Assembly (NCBI GenBank): GCA_023512835.1
Contig: CM042084.1
Span: 50,143,609 to 50,207,608, forward strand
DNA from: Taxillus chinensis
Taxonomy: Eukaryota; Streptophyta; Magnoliopsida; Santalales; Loranthaceae
Direction of reading: 5' to 3'
Length of the DNA stretch: 64,000 nt
In this document: piece by piece, positions 40,791-52,327 of the stretch
Layout of the letters: each line of letters starts with the position of its first letter
Position numbering within the stretch: position 1 is the stretch's first letter
Notes under the pieces: generated by a model
Seen by the model: the letters and a program-made list of their open reading frames with translations, nothing else
Told to the model about the DNA's origin: nothing
Database searches by the model: none
Made by a program: the position numbers and the translations under genes

Positions 40791-41819
40791 ACCTACCTTT
40801 GACCTTCGCTATTTGGCAATATTCACTGGTGTGCGCAGTGTAGCTTCATGGCATTAGCTGCGAAGATACTTTTGAACGCTTGTCTGTCACATGTCCTCAC
40901 ATAGAAACAAAAGAGCAATCACAGGTCACTAACCCACCCGACAGAAGCTGAAATCTGACAATAAAAAAGGGGCTGCCATGATTAATGCTTCAATTAAGAG
41001 GATGCGTCAAAGGCATTAAAAAGGAGGTCCTTCCCCCTCGCATAATAAGAGTCTTCACGCCCGAATGACGCCCAAGTTCTTTCCTTTCCCTAGAGTCTTC
41101 ACGTCCAAAGATACACGCCCAGAGACTGCTACGCCCAAGCTTTTTCCTTTGCACAGTCTTCACGTCCAAAAAAACGCCCAAGCTTTTTCCCTTTGCTTCG
41201 CCCAGCTCTCTCCTTTTCCCAAGATCAAAATCAAAAATCAAAAACACAAAAAACTCTCCTTCCCATATTGTCTCTCTTTCCCTATGACTTCCCTTCCCGA
41301 AAACAAAGCAAAAACAAAAACAAAAACAAAAACTCCTTTTCTCACTCCTCTCTCGTACGGGTTCTCTTGCCCAAGTCCCAAATTCTTTCCCATTTCCCAA
41401 AACATATCCACCCTCTCTCACGTTTTCTGCCCAAAGCCCAAAAAGAAAATAAAAAAACTTTCCATCATCTTCTCTTAATTTCGTACACTATTGCAGTCTC
41501 CAAATCTCAGCTAATTTCTGTCATTTGTACTACGGAATTTGGTGATTCGGTAATTGGAGCAGGCGACTATCGGCGTGGACAGAATTCACATGGAAGTCTG
41601 GTGTTGAAGCTCTAAAGTCGATTCTATATTCATTCATTTATTACTATTTAGATCATTTATGTTTATATTTGATGTAATTCCTAGTATTTTCCTGTATGTT
41701 ATTTCTTTTTATGTTGTTGGTATATGTAGTATTTCTTTGTATTTCCCTTTTTCTGGTATGTGTTGTATTTTCATTGTATTTGTTGTATATATGGTATGTT
41801 GTAATATGTAAAGTATAGT
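40791..41819 (+). other. Element D LTR, middle part
   Basis: No conserved protein. 41060-41420 has repeated phrases (TCTTCACGTCCAAAG, ACGCCCAAGCTTTTTCC) and an (AAAAAC)n run at 41304-41331. Proline-rich open frames here come from this composition. 41600-41815 is T-rich. Confidence 0.5.
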
Positions 41820-42290
41820 AAAAAAAAAAAGAGGCAAAAAAAAAAAGGAAAGGGAAGATGAGAAAAAAGAAGAAAAAAAAAGGGTGGCTTTGTTTTATTT
41901 AGTTGTGGATGTCATAATCATACACTCCACATTTATTTTGATACGTGCACTCATTTATTTTGATATGTATTTTTAAGTTTTTAACATGTATAGATTTGGG
42001 TATAATTCTTTCAAAACAAAAAAAGGGGGAGTTTTCAAAAAAAAAACAAAAAAAAGAGGAAAAACGTTTTCAACCCAAAAACCAAAAAAAATTGAAAAAA
42101 AACATATTTCAATGTTTTAGGCCTTCAATTTCCAAAAAAACAAAACAAAAAAACAAACAAAACAAAAACAAAACAAAACAAAATGTTTTTCGACAAAAAA
42201 AAAACAACAACAAAAACAAAAACAAAAACCATAGAATTTCATTTTTCACTTCAAATAAAAAGCAAAACAAAACTTTTAGGATCCCCTTTA
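41820..42290 (+). repeat. A-rich low-complexity tract
   Basis: Runs of A interrupted by G or C (AAAAAAAAAAGAGGC, AAACAAAACAAAAAC) over nearly 500 bp. Nothing else is visible in it. Confidence 0.8.
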
Positions 42291-42884
42291 CCAATTTAGG
42301 GTAAATAAATTTTAACCATAACTTTAACAAATAACTTAGTTAAATAAAAATCATAGACTTTCTAGGAAACTCACCCAATCACGGTAGTGACAATAAATAG
42401 ATGTCACGCCCCGGATTTCCAACCCGAGAAACCGTACGTGACTCCCCTTTTTACCCACACGGAGGGCAAAGGGGTTAGGATACAAACCAAGAACTGAACA
42501 TTTTAAACATTCACAACACATTCAAGAAAAATAAAGTCCATCAAGCGTCCACAAACCAAATCGGTCTTTAATACAAAGTCTTCTTTTCAATCCATCCCCA
42601 TTGGGGTTACATCGATTCCCATAATAAAATAACATAAACAATAAAATAAATAAGGTCTTCCACCTTGGGGTCCCACCTAACGCCTGTAGGTTCTGTAAAA
42701 GAAAACAACATGGTAGGAGGGTGAGCAACCACAACTCGTAGGGATCATGTCTCCCAACCCATCCCATGCACCTAATATCTACATGCCTTGTGTACAAGTC
42801 TTGTGTCGTGATACAATTATTCCACCAGATATAGTTACAGGTATAACAGGCAAGCACAATCATACATGGGCTGGTACATAAACA

Positions 42885-43062
42885 CTCCAGGGCTTCCCTG
42901 GCCACCGGGTTTCAAGAACAGTCCCGGGCTTCCACGGCCACCGGGTTCTACAAAACAGTCCCGGGCTTCCACGGCCACCGGGTTCCACAAAACGGTCCCA
43001 GGGCTTCCACGACCACCGGGTTCCACAAAACAGTCCCGGGGCTTCCACGACCACCGGGTGTA
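42885..43062 (-). repeat. 37-bp minisatellite, 5 units (E1 3' LTR)
   Basis: Units read on the plus strand as GTCCCGGGCTTCCACGGCCA plus CCGGGTTCCACAAAACG. The matching array in the other LTR of the same element (59366-59642) has 8 units. Confidence 0.85.
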
Positions 43063-43678
43063 CAAGCAAACACGCAGACACATGGCTATACCAGGCATAA
43101 CATCAAACACTTAGTATGCTTAGTCGCACGGGAATAACATCGAACACTTAGCATGCATATATCCACAAGCTCATAAACCCGGCCACACGGACATAATCCA
43201 ACACACCTGGACGTGCGTGGCCTCACGGGCATTACCTCAAACACATAACATGCCGACCTCACAGGCATTACCTCAAACACATAACATGCACGGCCTCACG
43301 GGCATTATGTCAAACACTTGGCGGGCATATATACATATATCCAAACAACACGCCATTGAAGGCCAACATTCATATAGGAGATCACACCTATATGAATTTA
43401 CATATAAATAGTATGATAACAAGGACAATATCCAATGGGTAATTCACCACAGGGCCTTACCCCGGATCGGGTATAAGAAAACAGAACCCCTACCTTAAAG
43501 AAGATCCTCCTTGCTCCCGCGTTAGATGCCGTCCTCCCCACGCAAGATGCTCCGTGACAACCAGCAGTTCTCCCCCTTTCCCTCTCTCTAGCTCTCTCTC
43601 TCTCCACGACGGCAATGGGTGAAAAACCCCTAACCCTAGAACAAGGAGTCTCCTCATCCTTATATAGGCCTCCCCCTT

Positions 43679-43739
43679 ATCAAAACGACGTAGTTTTGAT
43701 TAAGTGAAACCCAGGGATCAAAACGACGTAGTTTTGATC
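43679..43739 (-). promoter_or_regulatory. Paired ACGT-core palindromes upstream of TATA (E1 3' LTR)
   Basis: CAAAACGACGTAGTTTTG occurs twice within 61 bp, each copy flanked by AT/GAT and by its complement, so the palindrome extends to 22-24 bp. It lies directly upstream of TATATAAGG in sense. The same pair is at 46330-46398, 53690-53756 and 60253-60312. The position suggests an enhancer, perhaps bound by ACGT-core (bZIP-class) factors; binding is inferred. Confidence 0.5.
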
Positions 43740-44163
43740 ACACAAGTTAGCACCTTTCCGACCCATATAGGCCAAAATACTCGGAATTTCAACATGGTCC
43801 TTTGGAGAAAGTTCCTTAGAATGTCAAAACCAAGGGAACCATGCAAAAATATGCTTGCACGCCAATTTGCACGTGAATTCCCCAATTCACGTGCAACTCC
43901 ATATGCACTCCAAATGCTCTCAAACTTCACCCCTAGCCTCCTTGCATCATTTAGAAGACAACCACACTTGCGCGTGAATTGGACCCATATCACGAGCACC
44001 TCACATACATGTCCATTTGGCCTGAAACTTGTGGTAGATAGAGGACACCATTTAAGCATCTTTCCTTTTGCACGTGAATTCATTGGAGTCCATTTACTAG
44101 GTCAAAATCTAGAAAAACTCTACTCAGGAGGCAAACGACTAACTCAAGGTACGAGTCCTTACA

Positions 44164-44198
44164 TCCTCTCCCCCTTAAGACTTTTCGTCCTCGAAAAG
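44164..44198 (-). other. Polypurine tract and stem-loop of E1
   Basis: Minus strand CTTTTCG-AGGA-CGAAAAG (44181-44198), then TCTTAAGGGGGAGAGGA and the LTR TG. Confidence 0.88.
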
Positions 44199-44502
44199 AA
44201 ATGACATAAGAGGAAAACAAACACAAGCTACCCATTTGCCACACGGCGAGCCACAACACCCAAATGGGTCATACACCACACACAAGACAACAAGACATAG
44301 CAAGTACCACCATAATCCATAACCACAATAATGCACATAACACATGTCCACATGGCACGAATACACATCTCAAGGCACATCACAAATAAGAACACATGTC
44401 TTTAAAAGACAATACAAATACATCAACTAATACAAGAAAACACATCACAAGAAAACATCACTATCCATCCCTTGGCCATGGCCACCTCCCACGCTTAAGA
44501 TT
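44199..44502 (-). other. 3' untranslated region of E1
   Basis: About 300 bp with no coding signal, homologous to 22216-22472 of element C read in the opposite direction (ATGTGG, TGTGCATTAT words). Confidence 0.65.
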
Positions 44503-44967
44503 GTTCGTCCTCGAACAAGTCTAGGTCTTGCTCACGCATCACGGACTCACGTTCCCATGTCTCCTCCTCAATGCCACGGTGCTGCCACAGACGCGAACCA
44601 AAGGAATAGCACGACCACGCAAAAGCTTCTCTCGCCGATCTAGGATACGGATAGGGGCCTCAATGACGGACATGTCATCCGCAATGTCCAACGTCCCCCA
44701 ATCAATCACATGAGTGGGGTCGGGGTGATACTTCCGCAATCGGGACACATGAAACACGTTGTGCACTCGACTCGGCCCCGCGGTGGCAACGTAACCGGTA
44801 GGCCACGGGCCCTACACGATCCAAGATCTCAAAAGGACCAATAAACCGCGGAGATAGCTTGGAACCTCGCCCGGACCGTCGATGTCCACGACGTGGAGAG
44901 ACACGAAGGAACACATGATCACCAACAGAAAACTCCAAAGGTCGCCGCCGCTGATCCGCATAAGATT
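44503..44967 (-). pseudogene. E1 chromodomain and integrase C-terminus
   Basis: Reads MEFSVGDHVFLRVSPRRGHR, GSKLSPRFIGPFEILDRVGP, a frameshift in the following RLALPPR-like stretch, NVFHVSRLRKYHPDPTHV, and EAPIRILDRREKLLRGRAIPLVRV, then a frameshift near 44593 in the VLWQHRG block. The pol end overlaps a perfect 7-bp hairpin TTGTTCG-AGGA-CGAACAA (44501-44518). At 44967 the integrase is cut by E2; its upstream part lies at 54188. Confidence 0.86.
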
Positions 44968-44972
44968 TCTGC

Positions 44973-46824
44973 TGTCACGCCCCGGATTTCCAACCCGAGG
45001 AAACCGGTACGTGACTCCCCTTTTACCCACACGGAGGGCAAAGGGGTTAGGATACAAACCAAGAACTGAACATTTTAAACATTCACAACACATTCAAGAA
45101 AAATAAAATCCATCAAGCAGTCCACAAACCAAATCAGTCTTTAATACAAAGTCTTCTTTTCAATCCATCCCCATTGGGGTTACATCAGTTCCCATACTAA
45201 AATAACATAAACAATAAAATAAATAAGGTCTTCCACCTTGGGGTTCCACCTAACGCCTGTAGGTTCCTGTAAAGAAAACAACATGGTAGAAGGGGTGAGC
45301 AACCACGGCTCGAGGGATCATGTCTCCCCAACCCATCCCATGCACCTATTATCTACATGCCTTGTGTACAAGTGCGTGTCGTGATACAATTATTCCACCA
45401 GATATAGTTACAGGCTATAATAAGAAACACAATCATACATGGCCTGGTACATAAACACTCCCGGGCTTCCCCGGCCACCGGGTTTCAAGAACGGTCCCGG
45501 GCTTCCACGGCCACCGGGTTCCACAACCGTCCCGGGCTTCCACGCCACCGGGTTTCACACAGTCCCGGGCTTCCCACGGCCACCGGGTTTCACAAAACGG
45601 TCCCAGGCTTCCACGGCCACCGGGTTTCACAAAATCTCGGGCTTCCACGGCCACCGGGTTTCACAAAACGGTCCCGGGCTTCCACGGCCACCGGGTTCCA
45701 CAAACGGTCCCGAGGCTTAGCGGCCACCGGGTGTACAAGCAAACACGCAGACATAAGGCCATACAGGCATAACATCAAACACTTAATATGCTTAGTCACA
45801 CGGGAATAACGTCGAACACTTAGCATGCATATATTCACAGGCTCACAAACCCAACCACACGATTATTATTCCAAACACATATATGCATAGCCTCACGGGC
45901 ATTATTTCAAACACGTTCGAGCATACACACGGGCATATTCATACGGGCATATCCACACCGGCATTTTATCAAACACTTAACATGCACTAACGACCCAACC
46001 TCGAAATCACACCAAAACGCCACTGAAGGCCAACATTCATATAGGAGGTCACACCTATATGAATTTACATATAAATAATATAACGAGATATAACTCATAT
46101 TCCGCCTAGGACCCTAGGACGGAGGAGGACTTAGGAAGAACGGAATCCCTACCTTAAAACAGATCTTCTTTGCTCCCGCGCTAACGCCGTCCTCCCCACG
46201 CAGGGATGCTCCGTGACGCCGGGAACTCCCCTTCCTTCTCTCTCTCTAGCTCTCTCTCTCTCTACGACGGTGCGGCAGAAGAAGAGAACTCTAAACCTAA
46301 AACAGAGGGCTTCTCCTCCTTATATAGACAACACAACCTCAAAACGACGTAGTTTTGATTAAGTGAATCCCAGGATCAAAACGACGTAGTTTTGATCACC
46401 CAAGTTAGCACCTTTCCGCACCCATATAGGCCAAAATACTCAGAATTTCAACATGGTCCTTTGGAGAAAGTTCCTTAGAATGTCAAAACCAAGGGAACCA
46501 TGCAAAAACATGCCTGCACGCCAATTTGCACGTGAATTCCCCAATTCACGTGCAACTCCATATGCACTCCAAATGCTCTCAAACTTCACCCCTAGCCTCC
46601 TTGCATCATTTAGAAGTCAACCACACTTGCACGTGAATTGGACCCATATCACGTGCACCTCACATACATGTCCATTTGGCTTGAAACTTCGTGGTAGATA
46701 GAGGACACCATTCTAAGCATCTTTCCTTTTGCACGTGAATTCATTGGAGTCCATTTACTAGGTCAAAATCTTGAAAAACTCTACTCAGGAGGCAAACGAC
46801 TAACTCAAGGTACGGGTCCTTACA
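44973..46824 (-). mobile_element. E2 3' LTR (1852 bp)
   Basis: Minus-strand sense TGTAAGGACCCGTACCTTGAG to GGGGCGTGACA. Carries the palindrome at 46526-46555, the motif pair at 46330-46398, TATATAAGG (46319-46327), CT/GA tract 46233-46262, donor-like site near 46150-46157, stem-loop near 46034, minisatellite 45461-45735 (8 units) and an acceptor-like site near 45270. Confidence 0.93.
45461..45735 (-). repeat. 37-bp minisatellite, 8 units (E2 3' LTR)
   Basis: Eight imperfect units with the same consensus as in E1, several with one-base gaps (for example CACGCCACCGG for CACGGCCACCGG). Confidence 0.85.
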
Positions 46825-46859
46825 TCCTCTCCCCCTTAAGACTTTTCGTCCTCGAAAAG
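46825..46859 (-). other. Polypurine tract and stem-loop of E2
   Basis: Hairpin CTTTTCG-AGGA-CGAAAAG at 46842-46859 on the minus strand, then TCTTAAGGGGGAGAGGA to the LTR. Confidence 0.88.
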
Positions 46860-47154
46860 AAATGACATAAGAGGAAAACAAACACAAGCTACCCATTTGC
46901 CACCCGGCAAGCGACAACACCCAAATGGGTCATACACCGCATACAGCACAACAGCACATAACAAAGTACCACCATAATCCATAACCACAATAATGCACAT
47001 AACACATGTCCACATGGCACGAATACACATCTCAAGGCACATCACAAATAAGAACACATGTCTTTAAAAGACAATACAAATACACCAAATCGTACACAAC
47101 TAATACAAGAAAACACAAAACACATCACACCCTGGCCAACAGCCACCTCCCACG

Positions 47155-47630
47155 CTTAAGATTGTTCGGTCCTCGAACAAGTCCAGTCTGCTCACGCATC
47201 ACGGACTCACGTTCCCATGTCTCCTCCTCAATGCCACGGTGCTGCCACAGCACGCGAACCAAAGGAATAGCACGACCACGCAAAAGCTTCGCTCGCCGAT
47301 CTAGAATACGGATAGGGGCCTCAACGACGGACATGTCATCCTCAATGTCCAACGTCCCCCAATCAATCACATGAGTGGGGTCAGGGTGATACTTCCGCAA
47401 CTGGGACACGTGAAACACGTTGTGCACTCGACTCGGCCCGCGGTGGTAACGCTTAACCGGTAGGCCACGGGCCCTACACGATCCAAGAATCTCAAAAGGA
47501 CCAATAAACCGGGAGATAGCTTGGAACCTCGCCCAAACCGTCGATGTCCACGACGTGGAGAGACACGAAGGAACACATGATCACCAACAGAAAACTCCAA
47601 AGGTCGCCGCCGCTGATCCGCATAAGATTT
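47155..47630 (-). pseudogene. E2 integrase C-terminus and chromodomain
   Basis: MEFSVGDHVFLRVSPRRGHRRF, a shift in the GPFEIL region (GSKLSPGLLVLL replaces PRFIGPFEIL), frameshifts near 47440-47450, NVFHVSQLRKYHPDPTHV, then APIRILDRRAKLLRGRAIPLVRVLWQHRGIEEETWERESVMREQ. The end is shifted (TGLVRGPNNL where PELFEDE is expected). At least three one-base indels. Confidence 0.86.
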
Positions 47631-48600
47631 CGCCGACTACGAGGCGACAACAAACGCCGACGAATCAACTTGACCTTCTCGGTAGCCTCTTGGACCAACC
47701 GTGGCCCCAAGAGAGCGTCTCCCCACCTCGGTCCAACACAAAGGTGACCGACACGGCCGTCCATACAACGCCTCAAAAGGAGCCATCCCAATGGATGCCT
47801 GATAACCGTTGTTGTAGGCAACTCCACCAAAGGAAGGTGAGTTGCCCACGAACCCCCAAAGTCTAACACACAGGCCCGTAGCATGTCCTCCAAAGTTTGA
47901 TTCGTCCTCTCGTCGGCCGTCGGTCTCGGGGTGAAAGGCTGTACTCAAGTGAAGCTTGGTCCCCATAGCCTCCTGCAAGCCTGCCCGAAAGCGAAGTGAA
48001 CCTCGAATCCCGGTCCGAGACAACCGATGATGGTACGCCATGCGGTCTCACAATCTCGTTCATGTACGAGTGCTCAAGGTCCCAATAGAGTCCCGCTCGC
48101 GAACATCAAGGAAATGGGCCGACTTTGTGAGTCGATCCACAATCACCCAAATCATATCCTTCCTCCTAGTGGTGGGTGGAAGACCAATCCACAAAATCCA
48201 TCGCGATATGGTCCCACTTCCACTCGCTATGGGCAAGGGCGTAACATGCCCGCCGGCCGGCGATGCTCGGCCTCCCCTGGCGACACGTGAGGCACCGCGA
48301 AACAAAGGCAGCCACATCGCGTTTCATCCCAGGCCACCAAAAATGTGCCCGAAGCGCATGATACATCTTCGTACCCCCTGGATGTACAGCAACTCTAGAC
48401 CGGTGAAACTCCCTCATCACCTCATCCCCGAGGGAAGAAGCCACGACCAACCGCCCCTGAAATGACAACTCATGCTCGGGACCCTCTGTCCGGTCTCCGG
48501 ATAGCTCCCCGGCCTCAATACGGGCACGGAGAACCTCACACTCAATGTCACCCAGTGTTCCTCCCAGGACGCGCTGGTACAACTCGAGCACTACCACCAA
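47631..48600 (-). pseudogene. E2 integrase
   Basis: Pieces over several frames: zinc domain HRSRVAVHPGGTKMYHALRAHFWWPGMKRDVAAFVSRCLTCRQG, core MDFVDWSSTHH (shifted after MDF) with [52 protein letters not shown], then [24 protein letters not shown] and YGRPCRSPLCWTE. The triad residues D, D and the ETDG region are recognisable, but the E block is frameshifted. Not functional as assembled. Confidence 0.84.
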
Positions 48601-50470
48601 AGGACTCAGGCTGTCCCACCATCACGAACAACGGTCAGATGCAACGTCGCCAATGCTCCATCGGCTTCCACTCTCTCACGGCCACCTCGGCTTTCCCTTT
48701 TCTGCTCAATGCATCGGCCACAACATTACCCTTGCCCAGGGTATAGGCAAGAGTAAAATCAAAGGTCTACAAATATTCCACCCATCTCCTTTGCCTCAAA
48801 TTCAAGTCCTTCGAGTAAAGATGTCTTGAAGGCTCTTGTGATCCGAGAACACCACAAACTTTTCCCCCAAGAGGTAGTCTGCCAACTCTTCAGGGCGAAG
48901 ATGACGGCGATAACTCAAGGTCATAAGTAGGATAATTCGCTCATGGGGCTTCAGTGCCTCGACCCATAAGCTACCACACCGTGCTCCTGCATAAGCACAC
49001 ACCCCAAACCAACCCCTGGACGCATCACGGTATACCTCATATGGAATATCCTCCCTAGGCAACCTCAACACAGGGGCGGTGGTCAAACGGGTTTTGAGAG
49101 TCTCAAACGCCTGCGACACTTGTCGGTCCAATCAAACTTCACGCCCTTCCGAGTCAACGCGTCATAGGAGCCGCCAAACGAGAGAACCCCTCTACAAAAC
49201 GACGATAGTACCCTGCCAAGCTAAGAAAACTACGGATCTCAAAAACGTTGGTTGGCCTCGCCCACGATGCCACGGCCTCAATCTTGGATGGGTCCACCCT
49301 AACTCCCCTCGGTGACACCACATGGCCAAGAAAGTGAACCTCCTGCAGCCAAAACTCACACTTGCTAAACTTAGCAAACAGTGCCTTGGTCCCTCAAGGT
49401 TTGCGACACTGTTGCCAAGTGCTCCACATCCTCCCTCTCGGTATTGGAATACACCAAGATATCATCGATAAACACCACCACAAACGAGTCTAAGTATGGG
49501 GCAAAGACTTGGTTCATCAAATGCATGAACACGCTGGCGCATTAGTGAGCCCGAAAGGCATCACTACCCACTCATAATGCCCATACTTGCACCGAAAAGC
49601 CGTCTTAGGGATGTCCTCCTCCCTAACCCCGAGCCGGTGATACCCCGACCGTAAATCTATTTTGGAAAACCACCGGGCCCCACTCAATTGGTCAAACAGG
49701 TCATCTATCCAAGGTAACGGGTACTTATTCTTCACGATCCCGAATTCGGCTTCCGTAGTCGATGCAGGACGAAGCGTGCCATCGGCCTTCTTAGCAAAGA
49801 GCACCGGGGCACCCCAAGGTGAGGTACTCGGTCCGATATACCCGTGACCCACCAACTCCTCGATTTGCCTCTGAGCTCCCTCAACTCGGTGGCCCCATAC
49901 GATAAGCTACTTGGGAAATCGGACCCGTCCCTGGCACCAACTCAATGGTGAACTCCACACTCCTCTTAGGTGGCAAACTCCTCAGCGCTCGGGAAAAACA
50001 TCCTGAAATTGGTCCACACGGGCCACACCCTCCTTTCCACCCTACCCTCCTCGACGAAGGTCAGGGCTCTAACCTGTGGGTAATGGCACCCCACCGGTCC
50101 AACACGGCCCGGCCCGACTCGCCTCACAATCCCACTCCCCCTGCCGGGGTGCAAGAGGTCCCTGCAGGTGTCCACGAAGGTCACACGCCGCCGATAACAA
50201 TCTATCTTGGCCTGGAAAGCCATAAGCCAATCCATACCCAAGATCGGGTCAAACGTTCTCAAAGGCATCACATGCAAGTCAAAACTCGGCTCCACCTCGC
50301 CTATGGTTAACACACGATCCACGACACACTCGCCGTACCTCGATCATGCCTCCTACCGGAGACTCCACAACTAGGGGCCTCGCGGCCTCCACACAGCTAA
50401 CCCCAAGCCGTCTATTACAAGCTCAAGAACAAACGAACATGATGCACCCGTATCGAAAAGAACAGAGCTA
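48601..50470 (-). pseudogene. E2 protease, reverse transcriptase and RNase H
   Basis: Protease active site LFDTGAS at about 50440-50462 (plus-strand GATGCACCCGTATCGAAAAG). Later blocks are [108 protein letters not shown] and the catalytic FIDDILVYS at about 49445-49475. RNase H: PYEVYRDASRG (C to R in the CDAS block), [11 protein letters not shown]. The RDASRG and GWFG readings come with a one-base insertion. Numerous shifts break the frame about every 100-300 bp. Confidence 0.86.
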
Positions 50471-51897
50471 ATGTACGGGAGATCAAGAGGGTACCTCTAA
50501 CCACCGATGGTCTGCTCCACCCTCGGTGGTGGGGTTGGTAGCTCGGCCTCCTCCCGGGTACGTCGCCTCCGGCGCAAACACCCTCCCTTGGCCCGTGCCA
50601 CCGGTCGGCTCACTCACTTGGGCGCTTCCCGCCAAGGCGCCTCCAGCTTCCGTCTGGCCGCTCCGGCCTCCCCCCGAGGTCGGGTCCGATTCGATCTGCC
50701 TGACTAGCCGGCCACTAACGAGCTGGTCTCTCTGCTGGTGCACGACCGGCATCACTCCTTGTCTTGGATGTCATGCCTCCAACTCCCCTGTTGCCACTCC
50801 GGCAAACCCGGCTCGAGATGGCCCTCTCGTCCACATCTATGGCATTTCCGGTCCCTCTTTGGACACTCCTTTCTCAAGTGGCCTTGCTCCCCACGCGGAA
50901 CAACCGCCGGGGAGACCCCCTGTTGGACCGCCTGTCGCCACCGCCAAAGCTAGACCTCCCTGGGTTCACCAATGTCTGTCCCCTGCTGCGGAAGGAACTG
51001 CTATCCCTCTCCTCCGTCTTGAGCCTCTTGGACCCTGCATCTCGATCAGGCCCACTCTGCAATGGCGACCCTGATGGGCCTGCCTCCCACCATCCAGCTC
51101 TCTCTCGGCTATACGGGCCGTCTCCACATCCTCGGCATAGGTCCTCGAGCGTAGAATCGCCACCCTCTCCCTAACGGTGGCCTAAGACCCGAGTGAACTT
51201 GTGGGCCTTCGGGTCCTCCTTTGCCACTGTCTGGGGGCAAACCTACTCGAGCTCCAGGAACTCCCGCTCATACTCGGGCACCGTCTTTGATCCTTGCTTC
51301 AGGCTGCCAAATTCCTCCCTCTTCGCCATCTCACTGATTCCGGAAGAACTCATCATGGAAGAGTTGCAAGAATTCCTCCCAAAACATGAGTTGCCGTGCA
51401 CGGCTCCCCGCAACACTCGTCCACCACTCCAAAGCATCCCCCTCCAGTGCCCGGTTGCCGGTCGCACCTTATCCTCCTCCTTGGGCAGGAGAAAGGAGAA
51501 CACATGCTCAATCTGCCTCAACCATTGCTCGGCCTACCACAGGGTCTTCTCCCCCCTTAAATCGCGGAGGTTGTTCCTTTCGGAACCGTGTCACCACGTC
51601 ATCCTCTGCACGGGTCGGTACACCACCCGGCGAACTCTCACGCTCACGAGGCGGCTCTCCCTCTGGTGGTGGTGGTGGTGGCACCGGCGTGTCTTGCCAT
51701 CTCACGGCGCACCTCCTCCCGAACATCCTGCCGGAGTCCCTCCCGTAGCTCTCGTACCTCCGGCCGGATGCCTTCTTGTAGGCGTGCCGGTAACAACGCA
51801 TGCCCCCCAACGGATGGCCCCGCACCCGGACCCTCATGGGCAGATGACTCATCGGCCACTTGCCCCAGGACGCACGTGTCACTCTCCTCGGTGGCAT
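50471..51897 (-). pseudogene. E2 gag
   Basis: Start ATG at 51897 (MPPRRVTRAS). Frameshifts follow within 20 codons. Recognisable pieces: GPGAGPSVGGHALLPARLQEGIRPEV, TRAEDDVVTRFRKEQPPRFKGGEDPV, QIEHVFSFLLPKEEDKV, REEFGSLKQGSKTVPEYEREF, YAEDVETARIAERELDGG, and one zinc knuckle around 50865-50910. E1 gives the less damaged version. The C-terminal linker to protease is 50483-50755 (VSEPTGGTGQGRVFAPEATY). Confidence 0.85.
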
Positions 51898-52313
51898 TCT
51901 TACTACATGAAGTAAGATGCACAAACGTCAAAACGCGTTTGACTACTAACAAGTTGACTACCTCTACCTCATTATCAAGTCAAGCCGCACATGGCATTAC
52001 ACACATTTTAACCATTGCATCAACCAATATTGCACGCGACACGGTCCACATTGTAGTCATACCCAAGGCATTCCAAGAATATTCGAGTTGCACAGGTCAC
52101 ACATAATCATGTTATGCACATCCTTCACACATGACAACAAATGCAACTAGTGCCCTAATGCCAATGCATGCAAATCCTACCACAAGACTGGACTACCCTA
52201 AGTACACCTTGGAGGCTCAAAGAGGACCATGTTGATCGGGCATGTCCCTCCAGGCTCCTCCAAAGGACTCAAGGTAACCAAGTCCGCCCACTACCCTAGG
52301 CCAGCTAGACCAT
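51898..52313 (-). other. E2 leader between primer site and gag
   Basis: About 420 bp untranslated, matching 16944-17433 of element C with some gaps. No coding signal. Confidence 0.75.
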
Positions 52314-52324
52314 GCTCGATACCG
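52314..52324 (-). other. Primer binding site of E2 (degenerate)
   Basis: Minus strand CGGTATCGAGC, three bases from the LTR end, against TGGTATCAGAGC in B and C. It has one substitution and one base missing. Confidence 0.75.
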
Positions 52325-52327
52325 TAT

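Larger units (their letters stand above)
29023..42401 (+). mobile_element. Element D: Tat/Ogre-like Ty3/gypsy element (first part)
   Basis: Gag, protease, G-patch-like segment, RT, RNase H, a second archaeal-type RNase H, integrase, a long 3' region with tandem repeats, and an LTR with further tandem repeats. The second RNase H (MWFNGASSFLGHGVGAIL) and the CDYHAGGAGHDIENC gag motif mark the Tat/Ogre group. No chromodomain is present. The 5' LTR and primer site are missing: the leader is cut by the end of element F at 29022. The terminal LTR is interrupted at 42401 by E1 and resumes at 60740. Confidence 0.85.
39705..42401 (+). mobile_element. Element D terminal LTR, part before E1
   Basis: Follows GGGGGACA. 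The first 250 bp (CCCCAAAGTGCCCCAAGACCAACACC, GCTCAATTCCAATGTAAAAC, AGATGGTCAATGCCCC) match 61105-61255 of the second Tat LTR. Then two tandem arrays, a region of oligo-C/T words (41040-41480), a purine-poor segment, and an A-rich tract. It is cut by E1 at TSD ATAGA (42397-42401) and resumes at 60740. The exact LTR start is uncertain because no clear TG terminus was recognised. Confidence 0.65.
42402..44163 (-). mobile_element. E1 3' LTR (1762 bp)
   Basis: Sense reading TGTAAGGACTCGTACCTTGAG to GGGGCGTGACA. Contains the 13-bp-arm palindrome at 43867-43896 (loop CCCC), two copies of CAAAACGACGTAGTTTTG (43681-43698 and 43718-43737), TATATAAGG (43662-43670), CT/GA tract, donor-like site near 43490-43497, stem-loop 43368-43397, a 5-unit minisatellite (42885-43062), acceptor-like site near 42692-42700 and a C-rich terminus. 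Confidence 0.92.

Noticed and set aside
41065..41615. Overlapping 137- and 140-codon plus-strand frames
   Set aside because: Composition-driven frames in a C/T-rich part of the Tat LTR; no conserved motif, and two frames are open at once.
42885..43062. Regular short repeats that could look like a CRISPR array
   Set aside because: Units are head to tail without unique spacers, lie inside LTRs of plant retrotransposons and recur in each LTR copy.
42866..43114. Open frames of about 80-90 codons rich in P, G, S and R over the LTR minisatellites (also near 45439-45720, 52675-53145 and 59253-59694)
   Set aside because: They are translations of the 37-bp repeat, occur in several frames, and change with unit number.
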